Under the pieces are notes generated by a model. The model was not told the DNA's origin and searched no databases. It saw only the letters and a list, made by a program, of their open reading frames with translations. Source: Glaciimonas soli (GTDB lineage Bacteria > Pseudomonadota > Gammaproteobacteria > Burkholderiales > Burkholderiaceae_D). From it: a stretch of 60,513 bases of DNA. Shown here in pieces: positions 25,282-33,280 of this stretch. Both the position numbers and the translations under genes were made by a program. Position 1 is the stretch's first letter; the number at the start of each line of letters is the position of its first letter. The stretch spans positions 1 to 60,513 of the forward strand of contig NZ_WINI01000010.1 in NCBI RefSeq assembly GCF_009497155.1, in the 5' to 3' direction.

Positions 25282-26337
25282 CTATGGGCCTTTGCGCATA
25301 GCGTCCTGCGCGCGCAGGAGGTAATACATTCCTGATCTACTTGCGTTTTTCTGCGAGGCCGCGCCAGCCCGACTATCGACGAAGACGCCACCCAACATTA
25401 TTAGTACTTTGGCGATGACCGCTGCACGTGGCATGGTCGCATACATAGTAGCGAGTAGTGGCGCCTCCTTAGCCAGATCAAAGGTACGTTTGTACCAATC
25501 TTGCTCCGTTCCCTCTAATGCATCGCGCAACTCTGCCAACGAGGGTTCGACCTCGGTCTGAACGATAAAGGTCGCCGCTTTCATAATATCTTCGTAACTG
25601 TCACTTTTCGAAATCTGGCTATTTAGCGTAGCAGCTAGGCCAAGTAGGCTCCTTCGAAACTGCGCAAGATATTTGCTTAGCTCCGCCCTCAGTTCAATTA
25701 TTTCTTTTGGCGTGAGCGCTCTCACATTGGGCAAAGCGAATTTGACACACTCCATTGCCATGATGGTTGCTAGCAGCTTGGTATTGTGTACGGCATCGTT
25801 ACCGCCGAAGGCAGGAACAGGCAGATGCATATTGTCATTGACAAGCGGCAGGCCGTTTTGAGTGGCATAAACAATCGCGTTGGCAGGATAAAAAAGGGCT
25901 CCCGGATACACAATGCAATCGTTATTATCCGGCAAGCCCTTCGAATGTATTGTTTGGTAAGTCGGGATGAAATTTTCTGGTCGAGGACCAAACACTTCTA
26001 GTTCTAGTGCATCCACCAACTGCACTGTCTCAGGACCAAACTTAGCGTCAAACGTATTACTGCCGGTGAAGTGACAAAATTGTTTTAGATCATTCATCAT
26101 AGGCAAGCATCGCAAGGCACCTACCAACAATGTCGTGTCGTAATCGGTGAATCCGTAAGCCTCGATTCGGTTTGCCTCTTTCAGCACATCTTTGCTGTCG
26201 AAACCGTCGACTGGCAAATAGACATCAGGGAAATGTATCCTATCAAACACGACGGCAAGAAAGGTTAATGATGCCTTATTTGCCGGTATTGCTGAACCAT
26301 AGTAAACAGCCTCGAGTTTCATTGTCGCATCACTCAT
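25282..26337 (-). CDS. Unknown protein (351 aa), second gene of the cyclase-like module
   Basis: Start chosen at ATG 26337 behind a strong AGGGGGA; the frame is open 18 codons further. The protein is soluble and mixed alpha/beta in its first 190 residues (LTFLAVVFDRIHFPDVYLPV, YGFTDYDTTLLVGALRCLPM). The second half is mainly helical and includes a hydrophobic helix pair near the C-terminus (ATMYATMPRAAVIAKVLIML). I see no cyclic-nucleotide-binding, TIR or nuclease motif. It follows the cyclase-like gene on the same strand by about 150 bases and lies between attachment-like scars. It could be that protein's effector or target, but that is inference from position. Confidence 0.6.
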   Translation of the reverse strand: MSDATMKLEAVYYGSAIPANKASLTFLAVVFDRIHFPDVYLPVDGFDSKDVLKEANRIEAYGFTDYDTTLLVGALRCLPMMNDLKQFCHFTGSNTFDAKFGPETVQLVDALELEVFGPRPENFIPTYQTIHSKGLPDNNDCIVYPGALFYPANAIVYATQNGLPLVNDNMHLPVPAFGGNDAVHNTKLLATIMAMECVKFALPNVRALTPKEIIELRAELSKYLAQFRRSLLGLAATLNSQISKSDSYEDIMKAATFIVQTEVEPSLAELRDALEGTEQDWYKRTFDLAKEAPLLATMYATMPRAAVIAKVLIMLGGVFVDSRAGAASQKNASRSGMYYLLRAQDAMRKGP

Positions 26338-26486
26338 CGTTCCCCCTAGAAGTCGATCCATAACGAAATTAAAACGTGCCTCAAAGCGCAAAAAATCTCG
26401 AAATAAATCGAGTGCTACGAATTTACTACAGTAAATATTGAGAGCTAGAGATGGCGAGGGGTTTAAGTTTCATTCCACGACGTGAA

Positions 26487-27230
26487 CTATTTGTTAGATT
26501 GTCGTGTTTCGGGCTGGCTCTCGGAAGGGACAAAGGCAAGAATGCCACGATCAATGAAAGACTGATATGTAGCTTCCGGTATTAATATATTCCCAGCTTT
26601 CAGCGCGTCGTAAAGCGCCAGAAACCAAAGGTATTTATTGCTATGAGTTGGACTTTTCTCCATCAGCAAACGCGCGCGCATCGCTGCCGAAGTTCCCCAC
26701 GCTGGATTAAATGGATTGACGATATTTCTGTCACGAAAATGTAAAAGTGACGAGGCGTAAGGGCCATTTTGAAAGCGCTCAAACCAGTAATTTTCAGGTA
26801 TGACGATATCGTCCGAAATAACAACTGCTGGCACCCCGACCATTTTTTCGAGCTTCACAGCATTAATCAATGCATCACTGACCATTAGCAGATGAGTATC
26901 TCGGCGGTCCTCCCAATATTTGCCAAACGCGATTCCGCCTCTCAACATGAAGTTATTTTGCAAACAGTAAAACCATAAAAGCTGTACTGCGCCGAGGAGA
27001 GGGGGCAGTTCTGACGACGTGATAAGTATCGAATCTGAGTACATTGTCACGTTGACTTGATCGGAATATTCCCAAGTTGTGATGTATTGAGCAAGTGATA
27101 TGTAGAGCGACAAGGTTTGATCAAATTCAGTTACTACGCTATTGGAGAATCCGAGAATGTCGCAGAATGCAACATATTTTTGCTCAACGGTATGTTCTGT
27201 CCCTCGACCTATTTCGGTTGTCTCTGGCAT
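26487..27230 (-). CDS. Class III nucleotidyl-cyclase-like protein
   Basis: 247 residues. KYVAFCDILGFSN places a metal-binding Asp at residue 24, VTMYSDSILITSS a second Asp at 66, and NNFMLRGGIAFGKYW follows about 35 residues later. That order is the class III adenylate/guanylate cyclase core: first Asp in D..GFS, second in the GD hairpin, then the R.GI..G strand. The usual GD pair is SD here. Stand-alone cyclases of this size include the pyrimidine cyclases (PycC) of Pycsar anti-phage systems, but many relatives have no known product. No receiver, HAMP or membrane domain. Position in a scar-bounded accessory module supports a defence or signalling role; unproven. Confidence 0.65.
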   Translation of the reverse strand: MPETTEIGRGTEHTVEQKYVAFCDILGFSNSVVTEFDQTLSLYISLAQYITTWEYSDQVNVTMYSDSILITSSELPPLLGAVQLLWFYCLQNNFMLRGGIAFGKYWEDRRDTHLLMVSDALINAVKLEKMVGVPAVVISDDIVIPENYWFERFQNGPYASSLLHFRDRNIVNPFNPAWGTSAAMRARLLMEKSPTHSNKYLWFLALYDALKAGNILIPEATYQSFIDRGILAFVPSESQPETRQSNK

Positions 27231-27297
27231 GTGCTTCCCTATTTAGAGGCCTGATTTATGTTACTGCATTTAAATACAGTCGTTATATTATGCGGAC

Positions 27298-27365
27298 GCA
27301 GAAGCAGAAGCAGAAGCAGAAGCAGAAGCAGAAGCAGAAGCAGAAGCTGAAGCAGAAGCTGAAGC
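27298..27365 (+). repeat. GCAGAA hexanucleotide tandem repeat
   Basis: Eight perfect GCAGAA units from 27298, then GCTGAA, GCAGAA, GCTGAA and a partial unit. It lies about 70 bases upstream of the cyclase-like start, where its promoter would be. Copy-number change would alter promoter spacing without affecting any gene frame. The Leu- or Lys/Gln-repeat open frames across it are by-products of the repeat. Confidence 0.8.
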
Positions 27366-27544
27366 TGTGTCGCCAATATAGACAGGTAGAAGCGCTTTAT
27401 CCATATATTCGAAATGCAAAATTGTATCGACTTAACCAGTTGGTTGCACGGAAATTGACCATCCCAATGCTGTTGACTGCCGTACATTGAAACCGGAGCG
27501 TTCAATTTCCGAAAAGCCGCACAATCCTCGATTGGAATTTCATG

Positions 27545-27600
27545 TTGGGGTATATATTGGGGTATTTACATATAAGATATTGATATTAAATAATATATTG
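27545..27600 (+). repeat. TTGGGGTAT pair and right copy of the element-end sequence
   Basis: TTGGGGTAT occurs at 27545-27553 and 27557-27565. It is followed at 27571-27600 by the 30-nt TATAAG...AATATATTG sequence also present at 25184-25213. Directly after comes a short CCA-ending T/C-rich stretch (27600-27618) resembling a degenerate tRNA or tmRNA 3' end. I read this as an integrative-element end. Confidence 0.45.
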
Positions 27601-27617
27601 ATTCCTCCTTCTCCTCC

Positions 27618-27661
27618 AAAATAAGATAAGCCCTTGATTTTTCAAGGGCTTATCTTATTTT
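27618..27661. terminator. Perfect 20-bp hairpin, bidirectional terminator
   Basis: Arms at 27618-27637 and 27642-27661 are fully complementary around a TTTT loop. The core is AAGCCCTTGA/TCAAGGGCTT and the outer part is A/T-rich, so either strand yields a hairpin followed by a U-run. It lies immediately after the CCA-like sequence, where an ssrA or tRNA terminator would be. Confidence 0.85.
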
Positions 27662-28396
27662 CTAATTCTGCAAAGTGTCACTCATTGGTGTACCTCTTCA
27701 CCAGAGGAAATTATAAGAATCCCATGCAGAATCAGCCAGTCACGTCACGGCGTTTACTGCTAAACCAGCAGCTATAGAAGCACTGCCAAAAGTTAACAGG
27801 GAATTTTGGGCGAGTGCGGCAGGGTAGTCGATGAAGTGGCAAATTGACCCGGCAGAGCAGCTTGAAGAGACTGCATCTGCAACAGCCATCATCAATCCGT
27901 TTCCGGGTTGTACCACATAGTTGAGGCACAATTCATCTTATATGAAAAAAATAATCACACTGTGTTGCGAACCCGTGGCTGCATTGAGATGCGCGTGGGT
28001 GGCTAAATTGCAGTGCTAAATGGTGGTTGCATTGATGCGGTTATGCCGAGTGACGCATTGCGAAGGCAATCGAAACAGCGATGGCGCATGCGCGTAAGCT
28101 GCTGCAGCTGGAAGTAGACGGATATTGCCATTATGCGCTGCAACCGGGTTGACGCAAAATGACGCGTTTTTGATGCGAACCTATGCGATTGAACCAAGGG
28201 AAGATTTTTCCATATTATTTCAGAGTAGTAATACTATGGTATTGCTTGACCAGATACATCCAATCTGTAGACTTCCCTAAACTGACCAATTAGCCGAATG
28301 AAAAGGTGTAGGAATAGGCGGCAGCTTCCATGGGTTTCGGAGCAGGCGATATGCAATTTTGTGCAGAATAATAAATTTGAATTTGGGGATTAAATA
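27662..28396. other. Gap between scar region and glycosylation module
   Basis: About 730 bases with no supported gene. Two short overlapping leftward frames (27732-27931) lack ribosome-binding sites and family resemblance. The right copy of the 24-nt repeat lies at 28150-28173. The last 100 bases are AT-rich and probably hold the promoter of the gene at 28397. Confidence 0.5.
28150..28173 (+). repeat. 24-nt direct repeat, right copy
   Basis: Begins TGACGCAAAATGACGC. It matches 10501-10524 at 23 of 24 bases in the same orientation. The two copies lie 17.6 kb apart. Confidence 0.6.
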
Positions 28397-29968
28397 GTGG
28401 CAAAGAAAATACCGATCTGGATCTTTATCGCCACTGCTTTGGTCTTTTATTTGGGAGCATATCTGCATTACCCGGCATTGCCAGGAAACGATCTGGCTCA
28501 CCCTGAGGGGTGGTGGGGATGGTTCGATCAGGGCGAATACCTCAAAGCGACGCGTGCGCTATCTGCTCTAAATTTTGATTCTGCGAACCATCGCTATCCA
28601 CCGCTATATCCTCTGTTGGGTGCTCTCTTTTATAAGTGGTGGCCCAATCATCCATTTTTCTTTGTAAATGGGCTCACGCTTCTATGGTTCGTCTTCGTTT
28701 ATGTTCGAATCTCAGATCGTTATGTTTCGCGCACGGTGTCTTTCGTTTTATTGTTCATATCGCTGTACTGCAACACAGAAATATTCATCAATTTTGTGAT
28801 TCCCTGGACGACAACTGTCACCGTAGCTGTCTATTCGTTCGCTCTATATGGATTGGCCAAACTATCCGAGGCCGGTGAGGAAGATATCGAGCACAATGCT
28901 CAACGAATTTGGTCAGCATCAGGTTATGCCGCGATCGTTAGCTTGTTGGTTTTGGCCCGTCCGGTTGACGCGGGTCCCGTCATTGTGTTCTTCCCAGCTT
29001 ATCTCTACCTGGTATATCGGTCTAATCCTGGCGTCGCTCTGCCGCAACGCTTGCGTCGTATCACGCTGGTCGCGTTGGCGCTGGGAATCGGCTTGGCTTT
29101 TGGCGTCTTACTGTATTTGGGCTTTAACCAGCTGGTGTACGGCAGTGCGTTAGGTGGGTACTTTCAGGCGACAGCATCCTCTAGCGGATATTTTCCTTCA
29201 CAGATTTTCAGAAAGAGTTTTTCGCTGCTTTTCGACGGCGGTACCGTTTTTCTTGAACAGCGAAGCGCCCTGGTCTCGCATTATCCTTGGCTGATTTTAT
29301 CGATTCTGGGAATGTGCTGGTGCTTTTTCCGCGGCGACTGGCTGTTGCGAACTATCGCGCTTGTCATGATTTGCCAATTTTGCCTGTATGCGCCGTATGG
29401 AGATCTTTTGCCGAACGGCGTCTGGCGTTATCACAATATTCATTATTTTAAATGGACTTTCCCATATCTGGCACTGTTTGCCTGGCTTCTGGTGCGTTGG
29501 GCGTTTATCGGCTGGAGGACGGCTGGCGCAAGATCATTCGGCGTGAAAATAGGTGTGGTGGTAATGCTCTCAGTTCTCTTGCTGATGCCTCGTTATGCCG
29601 TAACTTCGGAGCCTGGCACCATACAACTTGTTACCGGCAATCTCGACGTCGCTCAGAATGGGTTGTACCTTGGATTTGCGCGGAATCGAGTCGATTTTAT
29701 AGATATTTATGGCCTTTCTGGGGGCTTTTCCGACGTCTATTTTGGGGAGCATCGCCTCTACAATGATGGAAAGGAACTGCAGAAGGTCCGTGACTTCCGA
29801 CTTCTCCCTGCGCCATGGGGAGTGCGCCTTCTGTTTAACAAGCCACTCAACGCAGACCATCTGATTTTCGCGCCTGGACAAGGGCTTGCTGCGAACGGGG
29901 CAACGGTATCAATTAAAGTTAGCAGCTACGGGTTTGAATTAGGTCGTCCTCATCTGTTCCATGATTAA
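28397..29968 (+). CDS. Polytopic membrane glycosyltransferase (GT-C type, gtrC-like position)
   Basis: 523 residues from a GTG behind TTGGGGA. About ten transmembrane helices are followed by a soluble C-terminal domain of about 110 residues. After the first helix comes an acidic periplasmic loop (GWFDQGEYLKATRAL), the typical D-containing catalytic loop of GT-C enzymes that use lipid-linked sugars. Its stop overlaps the following GtrB-like gene by eight bases, and GtrA comes next. This order matches gtr serotype-conversion modules, where the family-specific transferase adds a sugar to surface polysaccharide in the periplasm. Donor and acceptor cannot be read from sequence. Confidence 0.75.
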   Translation: MAKKIPIWIFIATALVFYLGAYLHYPALPGNDLAHPEGWWGWFDQGEYLKATRALSALNFDSANHRYPPLYPLLGALFYKWWPNHPFFFVNGLTLLWFVFVYVRISDRYVSRTVSFVLLFISLYCNTEIFINFVIPWTTTVTVAVYSFALYGLAKLSEAGEEDIEHNAQRIWSASGYAAIVSLLVLARPVDAGPVIVFFPAYLYLVYRSNPGVALPQRLRRITLVALALGIGLAFGVLLYLGFNQLVYGSALGGYFQATASSSGYFPSQIFRKSFSLLFDGGTVFLEQRSALVSHYPWLILSILGMCWCFFRGDWLLRTIALVMICQFCLYAPYGDLLPNGVWRYHNIHYFKWTFPYLALFAWLLVRWAFIGWRTAGARSFGVKIGVVVMLSVLLLMPRYAVTSEPGTIQLVTGNLDVAQNGLYLGFARNRVDFIDIYGLSGGFSDVYFGEHRLYNDGKELQKVRDFRLLPAPWGVRLLFNKPLNADHLIFAPGQGLAANGATVSIKVSSYGFELGRPHLFHD

Positions 29969-30938
29969 AAATATGCTCAATATACCAACGGAAAATCAAG
30001 AAATCGCGGTAATTCTCCCTGCATATAACGAAGAGTTGACCATTGCAGAGACGATCAGAGCATTTCAGACTGCGTTACCAGAAGCAGCCATCTATGTGGT
30101 CAACAACAATTCCAGCGACCATACGGGAGTGATTGCCGCCGATGTATTGCGGGAGCTTGGTTGCCGCGGCCGTGTCATCGACGAATCGCAGCAAGGCAAA
30201 GGCCGTGCGCTACGCCGTGCGTTCATCGAAATTGACGCCGACTTTTATGTGCTGGCCGATGCTGATTTAACCTATCCGGCGGACCAGGCGCGCGAGCTGA
30301 TGACTCCGGTGTTGCAAGGGCGTGCCGACATGGCGGTTGGCGACCGGCAGTCCGGCGGCGATTACGCACGTGAGAATCGCCGGTCCTTTCACGGCTTCGG
30401 CAACCGCCTGGTGCAGTGGATGGTGAACAAGCTGTTCCGCGCTCAGCTGGTCGACATCATGAGCGGCTACCGCGTATTCAGCAGGGACTTTGTCAAGACC
30501 TATCCTGTGCTGGCTGAAGGTTTTCAAATCGAGACTGATATGACGCTGCACGCGCTGCACAAGCGCATGCGCATTGTCGAAGTCCCGGTCGCCTATAAGG
30601 ATAGACCCAGCGGTAGCGTCTCCAAGCTCAACACGTTTTCTGACGGTACGCGCGTGCTGTTCGCGATCGCGCAGATTTTTCGATACTACCGACCGCTGGC
30701 GTTTTTCAGTGTGCTAAGCCTATTGCTGTTGTTGTCGGGGCTGGCGGCCGGGGTGCCTGTATTCCATGACTGGATACAATATCGCTATATTTACCATGTG
30801 CCGTTGGCGATTCTGGCCACCGGTACATGCGTCGCTGCGGTGATGGCTCTTGGGATTGGCTTGATATTAGACTCGGTGGCGCATCAGCAGCGCCTGGAGT
30901 TCGAGTTGCGCTGGCTGGCACGTTCGGAACGTCGATGA
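29961..30938 (+). CDS. GtrB-like polyprenyl-phosphate glycosyltransferase (GT2)
   Basis: 325 residues. The GT2 domain has IAVILPAYNEELTIAETI at the N-terminus, VVNNNSSDHTG, and the catalytic D.D in LADADLTYPAD. Two C-terminal membrane helices (FFSVLSLLLLLSGL and VPLAILATGTCVAAVMALGIG) anchor it to the inner membrane. Such enzymes load a sugar from a nucleotide donor onto undecaprenyl phosphate on the cytoplasmic face. The first ATG overlaps the GT-C gene; an internal ATG four codons on is possible. ATGA overlap with gtrA downstream. Confidence 0.85.
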   Translation: MIKNMLNIPTENQEIAVILPAYNEELTIAETIRAFQTALPEAAIYVVNNNSSDHTGVIAADVLRELGCRGRVIDESQQGKGRALRRAFIEIDADFYVLADADLTYPADQARELMTPVLQGRADMAVGDRQSGGDYARENRRSFHGFGNRLVQWMVNKLFRAQLVDIMSGYRVFSRDFVKTYPVLAEGFQIETDMTLHALHKRMRIVEVPVAYKDRPSGSVSKLNTFSDGTRVLFAIAQIFRYYRPLAFFSVLSLLLLLSGLAAGVPVFHDWIQYRYIYHVPLAILATGTCVAAVMALGIGLILDSVAHQQRLEFELRWLARSERR

Positions 30939-31372
30939 TTCGCGGCATCGCCACAATATGTCGTCGGTTGCCGGCCAGCGTCCTTGGGTTTATGGTGGTG
31001 GGAGGAATTGGCTTCGTGGTCGACGCCTGCGTGATGATGTTGTTATACAAGTACGCTGGTTTGCCGCTTTACCTTTCGCGAGTGTTGTCGTTCCTCGTCG
31101 CAGTGTTCGTTACCTGGCTGTTGAATCGCTCTTTTGTGTTTGCGTCTAAGACCCGGACTTCGGCGCGGGCGAAGCGAGAATACGTTGGCTATCTTGCCGT
31201 GCAGACTGCAGGGGCATTATTGAACCTTGGTATATTTTCGTCTTTGATCGCCGGTTTTCCTGGATTGCGTACGTATCCAGTCATCGCGCTAATGGTCGGC
31301 TCAGGGACAGCTATGATTTTCAACTATTATGGACTTCGGCATTGGGTGTTCGGTCCTGCTCGGGAGCACTAG
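30935..31372 (+). CDS. gtrA: GtrA-family flippase
   Basis: 145 residues, four transmembrane helices, matching PF04138 (VLGFMVVGGIGFVVDACVMM, LSFLVAVFVTWLLNRSFVF, GSGTAMIFNYYGLRHWVF). GtrA proteins are thought to flip polyprenyl-phosphate-linked sugar across the inner membrane. I chose the ATG at 30935, which overlaps the gtrB-like stop, rather than an earlier in-frame Met inside that gene. It closes the three-gene surface-glycosylation module. Confidence 0.87.
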   Translation: MIRGIATICRRLPASVLGFMVVGGIGFVVDACVMMLLYKYAGLPLYLSRVLSFLVAVFVTWLLNRSFVFASKTRTSARAKREYVGYLAVQTAGALLNLGIFSSLIAGFPGLRTYPVIALMVGSGTAMIFNYYGLRHWVFGPAREH

Positions 31373-31569
31373 CGCGCCCGGTCGCTTGGCTTTTTCAATT
31401 TGGGCAGGTGCGCAATCAAAAGCCATCGTGTTGTTGTTCATGGAACAGGATGCTTAGTTTGATTTATTCAACAATGCTGCGCGAAACCGCTAATGCCAGC
31501 GCGATACCAGCGGTCATTATCGACGGTGGCTGAGCCTCATCGGGCTTACATGCTTGAGTCATCGCGGCA

Positions 31570-32607
31570 TTATGCAGCGTTGCCATGCGGTGATCTTATG
31601 CTTTTACGATATTCGGTAGGCGAGGGCCACATCTGTTTGCGGAACAATTTAGCGACATGTGCGCCGCTGAATAGACCGCAACGTCGCGCTATTTTGTCGA
31701 CCGGCAAATCGGTCTCGGTTAGCTGTTGACGAACAGCTTCCAGGCGCAGATTCAGCAAGAAGTTATGGGGTGTCTGACCGGTCTCGCGTTTGAATTGGCG
31801 TACAAAATTGCGCTCACTCATGGAAACGGAATTGGCCGCATCGATCACTGAAATCGGATCACTGAAATTTTTTGCGAACCAGAGAGAGGCCTTGTGAATT
31901 TTGGCGCTGATGACGGAGTCGATAGGGCGCGTCGGATTGTTGGCCGGTGAGGTGTCGCGACGTCGCTGGCAGGCAACCAAATTTTGTGCGACACGTTGTG
32001 CCACCGCAGGACCCAGATCATTTTCCAAAAGACGTAAAGCCAGATCGGCCGCCATGCCTACATCGCAAGACGTAAAAATGTCATGATCTTCGGTGATTTT
32101 CGCTTCTCTATCAATGTTGATTCCCGGGAATTCACGCGACAGTTTATCTACCAGCGCCCAGTGCGTGGTGGCACGGCGATGATTCAGAAAACCGGCGGCG
32201 CCGATGACGAATACACCAGTGCAGATTGCGGCAATACGGCGGGCATCGCGGCGTTTCTTTTGCAGCCATTCGATAAGGAAAGGATCGTGATACGCATCAA
32301 AGCTGCCGGTTCCACTGGCAATAAGCAGCGTGTCAAATTGATAGTCGTTAAATTGGGTGAGCGGCGACGTGGAAATTTGCACCGAGGCGGAGGACATAAT
32401 CGCGCCGCCAGAAATCGACATGATTGACACCTGATAGTGCGCGGCTCCCGGGAAAACCGTAGAGATGAGTTTGTCGCCTATCCCAAATACATCGGTGGCG
32501 CCAACTACATCGGCTAATACCACGCCATCGAAAACGATAATCCCAATATGCTTGATTGCGCAACTAGCACCCTCCGTGTCAACTTTGCCTGAGGTCACAA
32601 TATTCAT
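31570..32607 (-). CDS. GlxA-type AraC-family regulator with DJ-1/PfpI domain
   Basis: 345 residues. The N-terminal glutamine-amidotransferase-like domain (IGIIVFDGVVLADVVGATDVF, then AAICTGVFVIGAAGFLNHRRATTHW) has the usual nucleophile-elbow Cys, probably non-catalytic. The C-terminal AraC domain has two helix-turn-helix units (SERNFVRQFKRETGQTPHNF, VDKIARRCGLFSGAHVAKLF). This architecture is shared with GlxA, GbdR and ArgR of pseudomonads. A GGGAGC site precedes the ATG. It converges on gtrA; the target is unknown. Upstream at 33052-33094 are paired palindromes. Confidence 0.88.
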   Translation of the reverse strand: MNIVTSGKVDTEGASCAIKHIGIIVFDGVVLADVVGATDVFGIGDKLISTVFPGAAHYQVSIMSISGGAIMSSASVQISTSPLTQFNDYQFDTLLIASGTGSFDAYHDPFLIEWLQKKRRDARRIAAICTGVFVIGAAGFLNHRRATTHWALVDKLSREFPGINIDREAKITEDHDIFTSCDVGMAADLALRLLENDLGPAVAQRVAQNLVACQRRRDTSPANNPTRPIDSVISAKIHKASLWFAKNFSDPISVIDAANSVSMSERNFVRQFKRETGQTPHNFLLNLRLEAVRQQLTETDLPVDKIARRCGLFSGAHVAKLFRKQMWPSPTEYRKSIRSPHGNAA

Positions 32608-33280
32608 GTAGCTCCCGTGCGACTAGCATTTTATTTGGTTAGGACTTGCGCAAAAAACGTTTTTTATAAAAAATCGGTTTTATGTGAAGCGCATAGTAAT
32701 AGTTGCATTTAACCCAAACATGCATCGCGCAAGCGATGTGATAGATATTGTTCAGGGGTTCAATGACCAGCATTAGCTCCTTGGTTGTGGACCATGTATT
32801 CATGAATACGGTGCGATAGGGCAGACCTTTGTGATGCTTTCAATGTGATTTCCCCTTTTTTCGAAACTTAGGTAAAGCCTTTTTACCTTCTTCCTGCAAA
32901 GATCATGCCAAGTGGAAATGCCCCAAAAAAAGGTGACATCAATGTTTTAATCGCCTGCAGAAAATTAAGCATTTTCCTTTGAAATCAATCGCTTATGAAG
33001 TATTGCCCTGATCAAAATCGGCCTTCTTAAATCGCGGTGATGTGATGCTTGCCACGTTACATGTAACGTGGCGCTTTACACGTTACATGTAAAGTAGCAG
33101 CGCCGAACCGCTTGCAGCAACAGTTCAGCGTCGCTCAGGCATTGCGTATGTCAGAACGTATGATTTAGTTCGCTCGTTGAGTTTGGTTTCAACGCGCAGC
33201 ACATTTCCTGCGGTCGGACGCCAGGTTATGTCAGAATTTGCCGGGATGGCGCGACAGGACGGCATGCAAAAATGCCGCAG
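32608..33280. other. Long intergenic stretch with rearrangement traces
   Basis: About 670 bases between the regulator start and the truncated EamA gene. It contains the palindrome pair at 33052-33094 and an AT-rich promoter-like zone near 32640-32700. DNA around 33210-33395 replaces the EamA 3' end and may derive from an unknown insertion element. No supported gene. Confidence 0.5.
33052..33094. promoter_or_regulatory. Paired ACGTTACATGTAA palindromes
   Basis: CCACGTTACATGTAACGTGG (33052-33071) is a perfect 20-base palindrome. The 13-mer ACGTTACATGTAA recurs at 33080-33092, 26 bases on, within a CTTTACA...TGTAAAG inverted repeat (33074-33094). It looks like a double binding site for a dimeric regulator. 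It is about 450 bases upstream of the GlxA-type gene and does not overlap a clear promoter. Confidence 0.55.

Noticed and set aside
27298-27365. Possible CRISPR array
   Set aside because: Units are six bases long and contiguous without unique spacers; no cas genes in the window.
27095-27505. Open frames on both strands through the hexanucleotide repeat giving poly-Lys/Gln or poly-Leu proteins
   Set aside because: They are simply translations of the tandem repeat; no start signal or family support.
27732-27931. Two overlapping leftward small frames after the terminator
   Set aside because: No ribosome-binding site, Cys-rich low-quality products, overlapping frames with equal length; more likely non-coding.
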